Assembly: GCA_963793295.1 (NCBI GenBank)
Contig: CAWBZX010000042.1
Coordinates: 164,581-228,580 of the forward strand
DNA length: 64,000 nt
Source of the DNA: JAHDHW01 sp963793295
GTDB taxonomy: Bacteria > Bacteroidota > Bacteroidia > Chitinophagales > Saprospiraceae
Direction of reading: 5' to 3'
Both the position numbers and the translations under genes were made by a program. This document shows, piece after piece, positions 17,158 through 26,561 of this stretch (positions within the stretch are counted from its first letter, which is position 1; each line of letters starts with the position of its first letter). The notes below the pieces were generated by a model. It was not told the DNA's origin, did not search any database, and saw nothing but the letters and a program-made list of their open reading frames with translations.

Positions 17158-20100
17158 ATGCACAATCTACGCCCATTAATCGCACTATTGTTTTCAATAG
17201 TTTGTACCACTTTGTATTCGCAAGTCAGTGCAGACTTTACCGCTAGCTCAACTTCGGGTTGCGGGTCTTTACAAGTCACATTTTTTGATCAGTCCACCTC
17301 TTCAACAGGCCAAATAGTAAGTTGGTCATGGGATCTGGGAGGTGTAAATGCTACCATTCAAAATCCTGGAAGAATATTTGGAACACCTGGTTTATATACC
17401 ATTTGTCTAACTGCTACAGACTCTGAAGGGAACTCAGACACCGAGTGTAAAGAAGATTTTATACAAGTTTTTAATCTTCCTCAGCCTGATTTTACTGCAT
17501 CTCCTACAGAAGGCTGTAGCCCATTGGAAGTTATTTTTGAAGATTTAACGACTTCGGTTGATGGAGCTATTGTAGAATGGATTTGGGGAGTAGGAGGTTC
17601 AAATGGAGTGATTATAGATGATGGAACCTTGCCATCGATTACAAATACTTATTTTCTACCTGACAATTTTTCGGTTAGTCTTACTGTATTTGATGAGAAT
17701 AATTGTACAAATACGGTAACAGTTGATGATTTTATTACTGTTTTTCCACAACCTGAAATTTTGGTTTCCTACAGCGATTCTTTCAATTGCGATCCTCCTT
17801 TGATTGTTTCTTTTTCTAACGACAATCAGGAACCGAATGTAAATTATTTTTGGGATTTTGGAAATGGTGAACCTATTTTTGAAGGACCAAGTCCACCCGC
17901 TGCCGTATATAATGAGGTTGGCCAATATTCAATTACTGTCGTTGCAGAAAATCAAAATACACTTTGTACGGATACGCTTTTTTTTGAAGAAATTATTAGT
18001 GTAGGTCATCCTGTTGATTTTTCTTTTTCACAAGATGAGGGATGTATAACAACAGTGATTACTTTTTTCGATGAATCACCGGAGCCTGCGGATAGTATCA
18101 TATGGAACTTTGGTGACGGAACTACTTCAACTGTTATTAGTCCGGCTCACACTTATTCATCACCGGATTGTTACACTGTTTCGCTAACTCGTTATGTTGA
18201 TGGATGTGCTACAACTGTTTCTTCCGACAATTGTGTAGATATCAATCCATTACCTCCTGTCTCTTTTATAAATATAAATCCTTTTGGTTGCACCGTTCCT
18301 CATACGGTTGACTTTTTTGAATCAACTGGTAATGTAGTGGACGCCTGGTTCTGGGATTTTGGAGATGGTGCAACTTCGACAAGCTCAGATACAACTCATA
18401 CATATACTGATTTTGGCGTTTACCTGGTGAGCTTAACAGTTACAGATATTTTTGGTTGTACAAATACACATGTTGATACGGTAAAAATTTTGGAACTTGA
18501 TGCATCAATGGATTTTCTTGGAATTGAAGGTTGTAGCCCATTGTCATTTGATCTCTCAGAGAATTCCACGACTGTTGCTCCAATCGTTGAATGGACCTGG
18601 TGGATAGATACCAGTTTTTCAGATCCAAATTCTCCATTGTTTGTTTCCACCGAAGAAAATCCTTCATTTACCATCGTTGATACTGGGCAATATGATGTTA
18701 CTCTCATCGTGACGAATGCACTAGGTTGCACAGATACTGTTGTTAATTATGGAGGTATTGCGGTAGGCATGCCGCCGATTGTAAATTTCGAAGCTACACC
18801 TTTACTTTCTTGTTCTGGAGAAGCAATACAATTTACAGATTTATCAAGCCCTTTTGTAAATGAATGGCTCTGGGAGTTTGGGGATTCAACTTTTTCGACT
18901 GAGCAAAACCCTAGTCATGAATATAATAGTGCAGATACTTTTGATGTAACATTGACTGTTTTTCATAACGGCTGTTTTTCTACTTTAGAAATCACAGATT
19001 ATATTGTTACCATCTTGCCTGTTGGCGGTTTTTCAATAGTCAGAAATTGTGATGATCTGAATTATATTGAATTTGTTGATGAATCATTAGGAGCTGATTC
19101 TATTATTTGGGATTTTGGTTTGCCAGGTAATATGGATACTTCTACTTTAATGAATCCGGTATTTACTTATCCTGATACAGGTTGTTATACCGTTATGCAA
19201 ACCGTTTTCAATTTTACCACAGGTTGTTTCGACGAAGAAACTATGGAAATCTGTATTACTGAACCCTTTGCTTCTTTTGAATTAGATCAACTTTCGGGAT
19301 GTGCACCTTTGACGATCAACTTAATTGATAATTCATTTTTTGCTGATCAGGTGGAGTGGACTGCACCGGGCGCAATTATTACAACAGTTGATAGTATAAA
19401 TTATTCTTTGACTTACAATAATCCAGGTACTTACAGTGATGTGCATTTGGTTATAACAGATATCAATGGCTGCCAGGATTCTTCCGATTTTACTCAGGAT
19501 ATACTGGTAAACGGGATTACTATAGATTTTACTAGTATTCCCAGTGGGGGTTGTTCCCCTTTGAATGTACAGTTCTTTGATAATTCTACTAGTCTGTTCG
19601 GAAATATTTTGAGTTGGGAGTGGCAATTTGGTAGTTTTATTTTTCCAACCAGTATACCCAATCCCGCCTATTTATTTAATGCAACAGGTAATTACGATGT
19701 AATTTTAACTGTCACGGATGATTGGGGTTGTAGTCAAAGCTTAACATTCCCTGAGGCAATACATGCTACAGAACCTATACCTTTTTTTAGTGGAGATACC
19801 TTAGGTTGTACGAGTGCTTTTACATCCTTTGTCAATGAATCAATTGGAGAAAGTCTTTCTTATTTTTGGGACTTTGGGGATACAGGTACGTCAATTGATG
19901 AAAATCCAATGCATCAATATTCAAGTGAAGGAATTTTTGAAGTTTGTTTAACGATTACAGATTTATATGGATGTTCTAAAATGTATTGCGATAATATTGA
20001 AATTGCAAACCCAGTGGCAAATTTTGAGTTAGACGAAACTTATTCGAATTGCCCTCCCTTGCTTGTCAATTTTTATAACCTATCCACAAATGCCTCTCAA

Positions 20101-22734
20101 TTTGAATGGGATTTTGGAGACGGTAGCGGTATTTCTAATCAAGAAAATCCTCCTCACGTTTATACTGTACCGGGAATTTTTGATGTCAGTTTGATAGCCA
20201 GCTCAACGGCTAATTGCCATGATACTTTGTTGATTGAAGACCTCATTGTACTGGAGGGGCCTATTGGATCATTTTACTTTGATATTGATTCCGCTTGTGT
20301 TCCTGCCACGATAACTTTTTATGGACAATCTGATGATTATTATGATTATATCTGGGATTTTGGAAACGGAGAACTGGATACTGTTTTAAATGTAATTGCC
20401 GATACGACGATTCACATCTTTGAGGATCCAGGAGTCTTTTTTCCAAATCTGATTCTGATAAATTCTACAAATTGCCAAAGAGCCCTTGCTTCTCCTACGC
20501 CAATTGTGTTAGAAAGATTAGATATTGATTTTGTGGTAACAGACACTGTACTTTGTGGAGGTAGCAATGCTTCGTTTTTGAATTTGACAAATTCTACTGA
20601 ACCGATAAGTTCTATCGAATGGTATTTTGAAGGAGGGCAACCAGCTTTTAGCGACGAATTTGAACCTATGGTGAGTTATGGAACAGCGGGTTTGTACGAT
20701 GTATTATTAATTGTAGACAATGGGTTTTGTTTAGATACGCTTTTAAAAGAGAATTATATCAACAATGCACTCGCTCCGCAGGCTATATTCAGCCAATCAG
20801 CTGATACAGGTTGCACTCCGCTAGGCGTGCAATATACAGACCAATCGACCATTGAAAGCGGCTCGATTGAAACATGGAGTTGGGATCTTGGAGATGGAAA
20901 TACTGCTGATGTTGCAGACCCTTTCCATGTTTATATGGAAAGTGGGGATATGCCTGTTCAATTAATCGTGACCTCTGACATGGGCTGTCAGGATACAATT
21001 ACCAACCCAATTTCAATTTATTCGTCACCGCAAGTTTTAATGTGGGCTTCAGCCCCTGAAATATGTATCGGGGATTATGTTGATCTGGCTGCCCTGGTGA
21101 TTGATACCATTGGAATAACCTTCTCATGGGTTCCGGATAATTCACTTAGTTGTTTGAATTGCTTTTTTCCGGTAGCAAACCCTACCGAAACAACTACATT
21201 TTCTTTTATAGCGACTAATGCTGTAGGCTGTAGTGACACTAGTCAAATTACAGTCAACGTGCTTCCCTACGAAATTCCAATAATAATAATTACTGAAGAC
21301 ACAACCATTTGCTTAGGCGAATCAATTCAGCTTACTGTAAGTGGTGGAGATAGTATGTCATCTTATGATTGGGATGAAGGAACAATTGGTTTAAGTTGTT
21401 ATGAAAATTGCCAAAATCCTGTTGCCAGTCCATCTGATACTTCAATGTATCTTGTCACCGTAACTAATATGTATGGCTGTGATGCACAAGATTCTGTTCA
21501 GATATCGATTATAGATCAAAGCCAATCTTTTGCAGGTGAAGATGAGGTTATTTGTGAAGGAGATTCCGTTCAGTTAGATTTAACTATTGTTGGAGATCCA
21601 ACCTGGTTGGTAACAAATGGATTGAGTTGTAATAATTGTAGTGATCCGATTGCTTTTCCAGAGTCGACAACAAATTATATTGTTAGTTTAATAACACCGG
21701 ATTTAGGTTGTGAAATTATAGATTCTGTTTTGGTTACAGTATTAAATGCTGATAATATTGATGCGGGGAGCGATACGGAAATTTGCGAAGGCGAAACAAT
21801 TACACTTGTAGGTTTCGGAGAAGGTTCAATTATCTGGAGTCCTTCCAACTCGTTGAGCAATACAAATATTTTAGATCCTGAAGCTTTTCCTGCTACATCA
21901 ACAATCTATACTTTAACGCTTGAAAATGGAAACTGTATTTTGCAGGATTCCGTGTATATTTCAGTAATAGATCAAACTAATATTTCAGGCAACGATTATA
22001 TAATTTGTTACGGAGATACGATCGCATTGGAACCAGTTGGAATAGCTGATACCTATCTTTGGTCTCCATCAGAATCTTTATCCGATCCAACAGTTGAAAA
22101 CCCTCTGGCTTTTCCCCTCGAGAATACAACTTATTTATTGGAAGCATCTCAAACGACATGTGCTCCGGATACGGCTACCTCGACAATCATCGTTGAGCCA
22201 TTACCAAATGTAAACTTGCCACAGATTATTCCATTTTTTGAAGGAGTACCTATAGAAATTGAAATAACGTCACTAGATGGAAGAAATTATATTTATTATT
22301 GGTCACCGGCAGATAGTTTAAGTTGTAGTAATTGCTCCAACCCAACTTTTACCTCCTCCATCCCAATGATGCTGGAAGTTTTGGTAATTGATCAGGAAAC
22401 AGGTTGTGAAATTGTTCTTTATACTTTCATGGAATTAATCGATCGATGCAATGGAAATTTAATTTCGGTACCCAATACATTTACACCAAATGGCGATGGG
22501 TTTAATGACGAATTAAAATTGATTTCTAATACCATTACAGAAATAAATACTTTTAGAATATTCAACCGTTGGGGTGGAGTGGTATTCGAAACGAACGATT
22601 TTTATGAACCTTGGGATGGAAAATATGATGGTAAAGATTTGCCCATAGGTGTTTATGTTTATTTTGTTGAAGCTACTTGCAGTACTAACGGCACGAAGTT
22701 TTTGAAAAAAGGAGATATCACGATTTTAAGGTAG
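17158..22734 (+). CDS. Giant PKD-repeat surface protein 3, type B T9SS sorting domain
   Basis: 1858 aa, third of the tandem paralogues. Signal peptide MHNLRPLIALLFSIVCTTLY, then the shared mature start QVSADFTASSTSGCGSLQV. About 15 PKD-like units (YFWDFGNG, IIWNFGDG, WFWDFGDG, FEWDFGDG, WSWDLGDG; degenerate WTWWIDT and VEWTAPGA at the same places as in its sisters) reach about residue 1295. Six Ig-like units follow with cysteine pairs (LSCLNCFFP, LSCYENCQNP, LSCNNCSDP, LSCSNCSNP). Residues about 1764-1858 are the type B sorting domain (VPNTFTPNGDGFND, FNRWG, WDGKYDG, GVYVY). No hairpin terminator follows; the gene converges on the minus-strand YigZ gene 57 bases away. Likely adhesin; partner unknown. 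Confidence 0.93.
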   Translation: MHNLRPLIALLFSIVCTTLYSQVSADFTASSTSGCGSLQVTFFDQSTSSTGQIVSWSWDLGGVNATIQNPGRIFGTPGLYTICLTATDSEGNSDTECKEDFIQVFNLPQPDFTASPTEGCSPLEVIFEDLTTSVDGAIVEWIWGVGGSNGVIIDDGTLPSITNTYFLPDNFSVSLTVFDENNCTNTVTVDDFITVFPQPEILVSYSDSFNCDPPLIVSFSNDNQEPNVNYFWDFGNGEPIFEGPSPPAAVYNEVGQYSITVVAENQNTLCTDTLFFEEIISVGHPVDFSFSQDEGCITTVITFFDESPEPADSIIWNFGDGTTSTVISPAHTYSSPDCYTVSLTRYVDGCATTVSSDNCVDINPLPPVSFININPFGCTVPHTVDFFESTGNVVDAWFWDFGDGATSTSSDTTHTYTDFGVYLVSLTVTDIFGCTNTHVDTVKILELDASMDFLGIEGCSPLSFDLSENSTTVAPIVEWTWWIDTSFSDPNSPLFVSTEENPSFTIVDTGQYDVTLIVTNALGCTDTVVNYGGIAVGMPPIVNFEATPLLSCSGEAIQFTDLSSPFVNEWLWEFGDSTFSTEQNPSHEYNSADTFDVTLTVFHNGCFSTLEITDYIVTILPVGGFSIVRNCDDLNYIEFVDESLGADSIIWDFGLPGNMDTSTLMNPVFTYPDTGCYTVMQTVFNFTTGCFDEETMEICITEPFASFELDQLSGCAPLTINLIDNSFFADQVEWTAPGAIITTVDSINYSLTYNNPGTYSDVHLVITDINGCQDSSDFTQDILVNGITIDFTSIPSGGCSPLNVQFFDNSTSLFGNILSWEWQFGSFIFPTSIPNPAYLFNATGNYDVILTVTDDWGCSQSLTFPEAIHATEPIPFFSGDTLGCTSAFTSFVNESIGESLSYFWDFGDTGTSIDENPMHQYSSEGIFEVCLTITDLYGCSKMYCDNIEIANPVANFELDETYSNCPPLLVNFYNLSTNASQFEWDFGDGSGISNQENPPHVYTVPGIFDVSLIASSTANCHDTLLIEDLIVLEGPIGSFYFDIDSACVPATITFYGQSDDYYDYIWDFGNGELDTVLNVIADTTIHIFEDPGVFFPNLILINSTNCQRALASPTPIVLERLDIDFVVTDTVLCGGSNASFLNLTNSTEPISSIEWYFEGGQPAFSDEFEPMVSYGTAGLYDVLLIVDNGFCLDTLLKENYINNALAPQAIFSQSADTGCTPLGVQYTDQSTIESGSIETWSWDLGDGNTADVADPFHVYMESGDMPVQLIVTSDMGCQDTITNPISIYSSPQVLMWASAPEICIGDYVDLAALVIDTIGITFSWVPDNSLSCLNCFFPVANPTETTTFSFIATNAVGCSDTSQITVNVLPYEIPIIIITEDTTICLGESIQLTVSGGDSMSSYDWDEGTIGLSCYENCQNPVASPSDTSMYLVTVTNMYGCDAQDSVQISIIDQSQSFAGEDEVICEGDSVQLDLTIVGDPTWLVTNGLSCNNCSDPIAFPESTTNYIVSLITPDLGCEIIDSVLVTVLNADNIDAGSDTEICEGETITLVGFGEGSIIWSPSNSLSNTNILDPEAFPATSTIYTLTLENGNCILQDSVYISVIDQTNISGNDYIICYGDTIALEPVGIADTYLWSPSESLSDPTVENPLAFPLENTTYLLEASQTTCAPDTATSTIIVEPLPNVNLPQIIPFFEGVPIEIEITSLDGRNYIYYWSPADSLSCSNCSNPTFTSSIPMMLEVLVIDQETGCEIVLYTFMELIDRCNGNLISVPNTFTPNGDGFNDELKLISNTITEINTFRIFNRWGGVVFETNDFYEPWDGKYDGKDLPIGVYVYFVEATCSTNGTKFLKKGDITILR

Positions 22735-22791
22735 GTTGTAAGTTGAAATTGCTATCTAAATTAAGATCAAGTGGATGCTTCAATCCTGATT

Positions 22792-23445
22792 TTATCTCGT
22801 AAAAAGGAATTCAATTTTTAAACCGGGGATATTCGTTACTTCATCAATTTCTTCAATTCTGATTTTTGAGATCAATGACCTGAGTTGCCTTAACGTTTCT
22901 TCCTTTTCGCCTTGTCTAATTGCAATTTCCAAATAAGCGGAGTTTCCAAACTCCTGATTACAAATTTCCAGTTTCAGTTTTTTTACAGCGTTCATCACAT
23001 CGCTCATAAGCGCATAATCAAAAGAGATTTTGAAAATATCATCTAGCGTTTTTTCAATAATATTTGCTTGTTGCAAAGCATCGAGAGCAGCATTTTTATA
23101 AGCGTTGATCAAACCGGAAGTTCCCAATTTTGTACCACCAAAATAGCGTACCACAATGATTATTATATTAGTTAAACCGAAATGATCTATTTGTCCCAGG
23201 ATAGGCCGACCGGCAGTGCCTGATGGTTCACCATCATCGTTTGCGCGAAAATTATTTTTATCCAAACCCAAGCGAAATGCATAACAATAATGCCGGGCTT
23301 TAGGGTGTACTTTTTTTACTTCCAGTAATTTTTCCTGCCAGGCTTCTTCTGTATAAACCGGAAAAGCATAGGCGATAAATTTACTTCCGCGATCTTTAAA
23401 TTCTCCAGTTGAATCTTTACTAATCGTTTTATAAAGGTCTGTCAT
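22792..23445 (-). CDS. YigZ/IMPACT family protein
   Basis: 217 aa with the N-terminal IMPACT (UPF0029) domain: DRGSKFIAYAFPV near residue 20, the HPKARHYCYAFRLG block, and the family hallmark DDGEPSGTAGRPIL near residues 70-83, then VVRYFGGTKLGTSGL. The C-terminal part is the small DUF1949-like ferredoxin fold. Family members are linked to translation regulation through homology to eukaryotic IMPACT, but the bacterial role is not settled. The start is the ATG at 23445. It is convergent with the third PKD gene and divergent from the FAS1 gene, so it is probably a single-gene transcript. Confidence 0.93.
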   Translation of the reverse strand: MTDLYKTISKDSTGEFKDRGSKFIAYAFPVYTEEAWQEKLLEVKKVHPKARHYCYAFRLGLDKNNFRANDDGEPSGTAGRPILGQIDHFGLTNIIIIVVRYFGGTKLGTSGLINAYKNAALDALQQANIIEKTLDDIFKISFDYALMSDVMNAVKKLKLEICNQEFGNSAYLEIAIRQGEKEETLRQLRSLISKIRIEEIDEVTNIPGLKIEFLFTR

Positions 23446-23871
23446 ATCTAAACAAATTCTTATCCGAAGTAACTAAAGTTTTTTAATAATTGAGATTCTG
23501 AACACAATCATTATCAGCAAGGCGCTAATTAATGCAAACTCATAAAAAGTGATTTTTGAAACCTAATCTTTTATTCAAATTGAAAAAATGAAATTGCCTT
23601 TTTAAAATTTACAAACAAATACTTTTCAAATTATAAAAACGATCATCGAAAGTCTGTACCGATTTTTGTGAATAGTCAATGCCTAATTATAATTTGATTT
23701 TTCCTGAAGACATCATTCAATCCATTTCCAAAACGCAATTGTAAAATCACAATTTGTCAACTACTTTTCATTTTGTTTAATTTTAATCTTAAAAAGTTAA
23801 ACAAAAAATATTTCCGCATGTTACGTATTCAATCAAAAACTTAAACAATTAAAAACTAAAAATCTTAAATC
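23446..23871. other. Intergenic region between yigZ-like and FAS1 genes
   Basis: A divergent gap of 426 bases that must hold both promoters. The only clear structure is the inverted repeat at 23771-23806, listed separately. No further gene or exact TAnnTTTG motif stands out near the FAS1 start. Confidence 0.5.
23771..23806 (+). promoter_or_regulatory. Long inverted repeat upstream of the FAS1 gene
   Basis: TTTTGTTTAA (23771-23780) pairs perfectly with TTAAACAAAA (23797-23806). The inner TTTTAA (23781-23786) pairs with TTAAAA (23789-23794), leaving a two-base loop and a two-base bulge (AG), so 16 pairs in all. It lies 65 bases before the ATG. It is not a terminator for any plus-strand gene, since the upstream gene runs the other way, so an operator or leader hairpin is more likely. 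Confidence 0.45.
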
Positions 23872-26223
23872 ATGAAACCATTTTTAACAACTTTCGCTTT
23901 TGTCTTTGCTACTTTGTTCTCTTTTGGACAGACTATCACGGACATTGTTGTAGCTAGTCCTGACCACAATATACTTGAAACGGCTGTAATTGCAGCACAA
24001 CTAGATGATGACTTAGCTGGCCCAGGCCCTTTCACACTTTTTGCACCTACTGATGCTGCTTTCAATGCATTACCTCCAGGGGCCCTCAGTTCTCTTTTGA
24101 TGGATCCTACAGGTGAGTTGGCACAAATTCTATTGTACCATGTGTTGGGTGCGGAAGTACTTTCTACTGATCTATCAGATGGCCAAACAGCGATGACGCT
24201 CCAAGGTGATGACATTACGGTTACGATCAATGGCAATGGAGTTTTTATCAATGATGCACAAGTAATCATGGCAGACGTTATGGCTTCAAATGGGGTGGTA
24301 CATGTTATTGATGCGGTATTATTACCACCACTTCCATCAGTAGTCGAAATTATCGTTGACAGCCCTGATCATACAATACTCGAAGCAGCAGTGATTGCCG
24401 CTGAATTAGCAGATGATTTATCTCAAGACGGACCATTTACGGTATTTGCACCAACAGATGCTGCTTTCAATGCATTACCTCCAGGAGTCCTTAGTTCTCT
24501 TTTGATGGATCCTACAGGTGAATTGGCGCAGATTTTATTATACCATGTGTTGGGTGCGGAAGTGCTTTCTACTGATCTCTCAGATGGTCAAACAGCGATG
24601 ACACTCCAAGGTGATGACATTACGGTTACGATCAATGGCAATGGAGTTTTTATCAATGATGCCCAAGTAATCATGGCAGATGTTTTGGCTTCAAATGGGG
24701 TGGTACATGTTATTGATGCGGTATTATTACCACCGCTACCTACAGTGGTCGAAATTATCGTTGACAGTCCTGATCATACAATACTTGAAGCAGCAGTGAT
24801 TGCCGCTGAATTAGCAGATGATTTATCTGAAGACGGACCATTTACGGTATTTGCACCAACGGACGCTGCCTTCCAAGCCTTGCCTTCAGGAGTTCTTGAT
24901 GAATTATTGATGGATCCTACAGGTGAGTTAGCTCAGATTTTATTATACCATGTTTTAGGTGCGGAAGTACTGTCTACTGATCTTACAGATGGTCAAACAG
25001 CGATGACGCTCCAGGGCGATGACATTACGGTTACGATCAATGGCAACGGAGTTTTTATCAATGATGCTCAAGTAATCATGGCAGATGTTTTGGCTTCAAA
25101 TGGGGTAGTACATGTTATTGATGCGGTATTATTACCACCGCTACCTACAGTGGTCGAAATTATCGTTGACAGCCCAGATCACACAATACTTGAAGCAGCA
25201 GTGATTGCCGCTGAATTAGCAGATGATTTATCTGAAGAAGGACCATTTACGGTATTTGCACCAACGGACGCTGCCTTCCAAGCCTTGCCTTCAGGAGTTC
25301 TTGATGAATTATTGATGGATCCTACAGGTGAGTTAGCTCAGATTTTATTATACCATGTTTTGGGTGCGGAAGTACTGTCTACTGATCTTACAGATGGTCA
25401 AACAGCGATGACACTCCAGGGCGATGACATTACGGTTACGATCAATGGTAACGGAGTTTTTATCAATGATGCTCAAGTAATCATGGCAGATGTTTTGGCT
25501 TCAAATGGGGTAGTACATGTTATTGATGCGGTATTATTACCACCGCTACCTACAGTAGTTGATATTATCGTTGACAGTCCAGATCACACAATACTTGAAG
25601 CAGCAGTGATTGCCGCAGAATTAGCAGATGATTTATCTGAAGACGGACCATTTACGGTATTTGCACCAACGGACGCTGCCTTCCAAGCCTTGCCTTCAGG
25701 AGTTCTTGATGAATTATTGATGGATCCTACAGGAGTTTTGGCTCAGATTTTATTATACCATGTTTTAGGTGCGGAAGTACTGTCTACTGATCTTACAGAT
25801 GGTCAAACAGCGATGACGCTCCAGGGAGAAGACATTACGGTTACGATAAATGGCAACGGAGTTTTTATCAATGATGCCCAAGTAATCATGGCAGATATTT
25901 TGGCTTCAAATGGGGTAGTACATGTTATTGATGCAGTATTACTTCCTCCTACAGTAGGAACTCAAAACTTGAGTGCAGCGGCTAACAACATTAAAATATT
26001 CCCTAATCCAGCTTCAAGTTACTTGCAAATTGATTTCCCAGATTCCTTTAATAATGAAATCTTGATGCAACTATTTGATGTCAATGGAAAGCTTATCGAA
26101 AGTAAGTTGGAAACTAATAATTATTCTTCTTGGTCATTACAAAATAAACTTAACGGTGTGTATTTCTTGCGAATAGACGCAAATGGAGCTACCTACTACG
26201 AAAAAATAATCATTAAAAACTAA
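23872..26223 (+). CDS. Secreted protein of five tandem FAS1 domains, type A T9SS sorting domain
   Basis: 783 aa. The signal peptide MKPFLTTFAFVFATLFSFGQ is followed by five fasciclin (FAS1) domains of exactly 135 aa each, starting at about residues 24, 159, 294, 429 and 564. Each has the FAS1 H1 box (FTVFAPTDAAF) and H2 region (NGVVHVIDAVLLPP). Residues about 706-783 are a type A Por-secretion sorting domain (IKIFPNPASSYLQIDF ... LNGVYFLRI ... KIIIKN). FAS1 domains usually mediate cell adhesion or matrix binding; here a T9SS-exported adhesin is inferred. The repeats are nearly identical also at DNA level. A strong terminator follows, so the gene is its own transcript. Confidence 0.95.
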   Translation: MKPFLTTFAFVFATLFSFGQTITDIVVASPDHNILETAVIAAQLDDDLAGPGPFTLFAPTDAAFNALPPGALSSLLMDPTGELAQILLYHVLGAEVLSTDLSDGQTAMTLQGDDITVTINGNGVFINDAQVIMADVMASNGVVHVIDAVLLPPLPSVVEIIVDSPDHTILEAAVIAAELADDLSQDGPFTVFAPTDAAFNALPPGVLSSLLMDPTGELAQILLYHVLGAEVLSTDLSDGQTAMTLQGDDITVTINGNGVFINDAQVIMADVLASNGVVHVIDAVLLPPLPTVVEIIVDSPDHTILEAAVIAAELADDLSEDGPFTVFAPTDAAFQALPSGVLDELLMDPTGELAQILLYHVLGAEVLSTDLTDGQTAMTLQGDDITVTINGNGVFINDAQVIMADVLASNGVVHVIDAVLLPPLPTVVEIIVDSPDHTILEAAVIAAELADDLSEEGPFTVFAPTDAAFQALPSGVLDELLMDPTGELAQILLYHVLGAEVLSTDLTDGQTAMTLQGDDITVTINGNGVFINDAQVIMADVLASNGVVHVIDAVLLPPLPTVVDIIVDSPDHTILEAAVIAAELADDLSEDGPFTVFAPTDAAFQALPSGVLDELLMDPTGVLAQILLYHVLGAEVLSTDLTDGQTAMTLQGEDITVTINGNGVFINDAQVIMADILASNGVVHVIDAVLLPPTVGTQNLSAAANNIKIFPNPASSYLQIDFPDSFNNEILMQLFDVNGKLIESKLETNNYSSWSLQNKLNGVYFLRIDANGATYYEKIIIKN
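23941..25965 (+). repeat. Five tandem 405-bp repeats encoding FAS1 domains
   Basis: Units begin at 23941, 24346, 24751, 25156 and 25561, each exactly 405 bp. Units 3, 4 and 5 are almost the same base for base (for example the stretch around CCTTGCCTTCAGGAGTTCTT in all three), unit 2 is intermediate, and unit 1 is the most diverged in its first third. The 3' halves are the most alike in all five, which suggests recent duplication or gene conversion. Confidence 0.95.
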
Positions 26224-26245
26224 GGTTTTAAATTAGATTGAACAT

Positions 26246-26284
26246 AGCCCTTTGCAATTTTAGAATTGCTGAGGGCTTTTTTTA
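26246..26284 (+). terminator. Intrinsic terminator after the FAS1 gene
   Basis: AGCCCT pairs with AGGGCT and GCAATT with AATTGC around loop TTAG, with a two-base internal mismatch, followed by TTTTTTT. It lies 22 bases after the stop codon. Confidence 0.9.
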
Positions 26285-26371
26285 TTTTAATTGAAAAAGT
26301 TATCAGGTATTTGAGTCGATAGCTAATAAAGGGCCAAGTACTTTTAATATTTATTTTACGCCGTTATTACC

Positions 26372-26463
26372 AAACCTGACCTTGAATGTTAATAATCACT
26401 GATCGCTCATTAACAATTATTATAAACTCATTAACAGCTTTTTTAAATACAAAACCTGACCTT
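26372..26463. promoter_or_regulatory. Operator-like repeat array before the DUF1599 gene
   Basis: A 12-bp direct repeat AAACCTGACCTT occurs at 26372-26383 and 26452-26463. Between the two copies lie TGTTAAT (26387-26393) and its reverse complement ATTAACA at 26409-26415 and 26430-26436; the last two are part of a longer repeat CTCATTAACA. The spacing of 22 and 21 bases is about two helical turns. The array is 90-180 bases upstream of the predicted transcription start. It may be a binding site of an unknown regulator. Confidence 0.4.
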
Positions 26464-26513
26464 TGAGAAACTTCAGTATTTTGAAAAGTTAAACTACCTC
26501 TAATTTTTAAAAA

Positions 26514-26545
26514 TTGATATCTTTTATTTCATTTTTATATCTTTG
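26514..26545 (+). promoter_or_regulatory. Bacteroidota-type promoter of the DUF1599 gene
   Basis: TTG at 26514-26516 and TATCTTTG at 26538-26545 with a 21-base spacer fit the -33/-7 pattern (TTG, TAnnTTTG). Transcription would start near 26550. The -33 TTG is the same codon that could be read as a far upstream start of the gene, which argues for the GTG start at 26562. Confidence 0.6.
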
Positions 26546-26561
26546 TCGCAAAATCCGAAAA

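Noticed and set aside
16998..17279. 93-codon minus-strand open frame before the third PKD gene
   Set aside because: It is antisense to the coding start and signal peptide of that gene and has no features of its own.
23865..24269. 134-codon minus-strand open frame across the first FAS1 unit
   Set aside because: It is exactly antisense to a repeat-encoding gene with strong protein features; its sequence shows no family signature.
23941..25965. Regular 405-bp repeats considered as a CRISPR-like or satellite array
   Set aside because: The repeats are coding throughout and match FAS1 domains in length and motifs.
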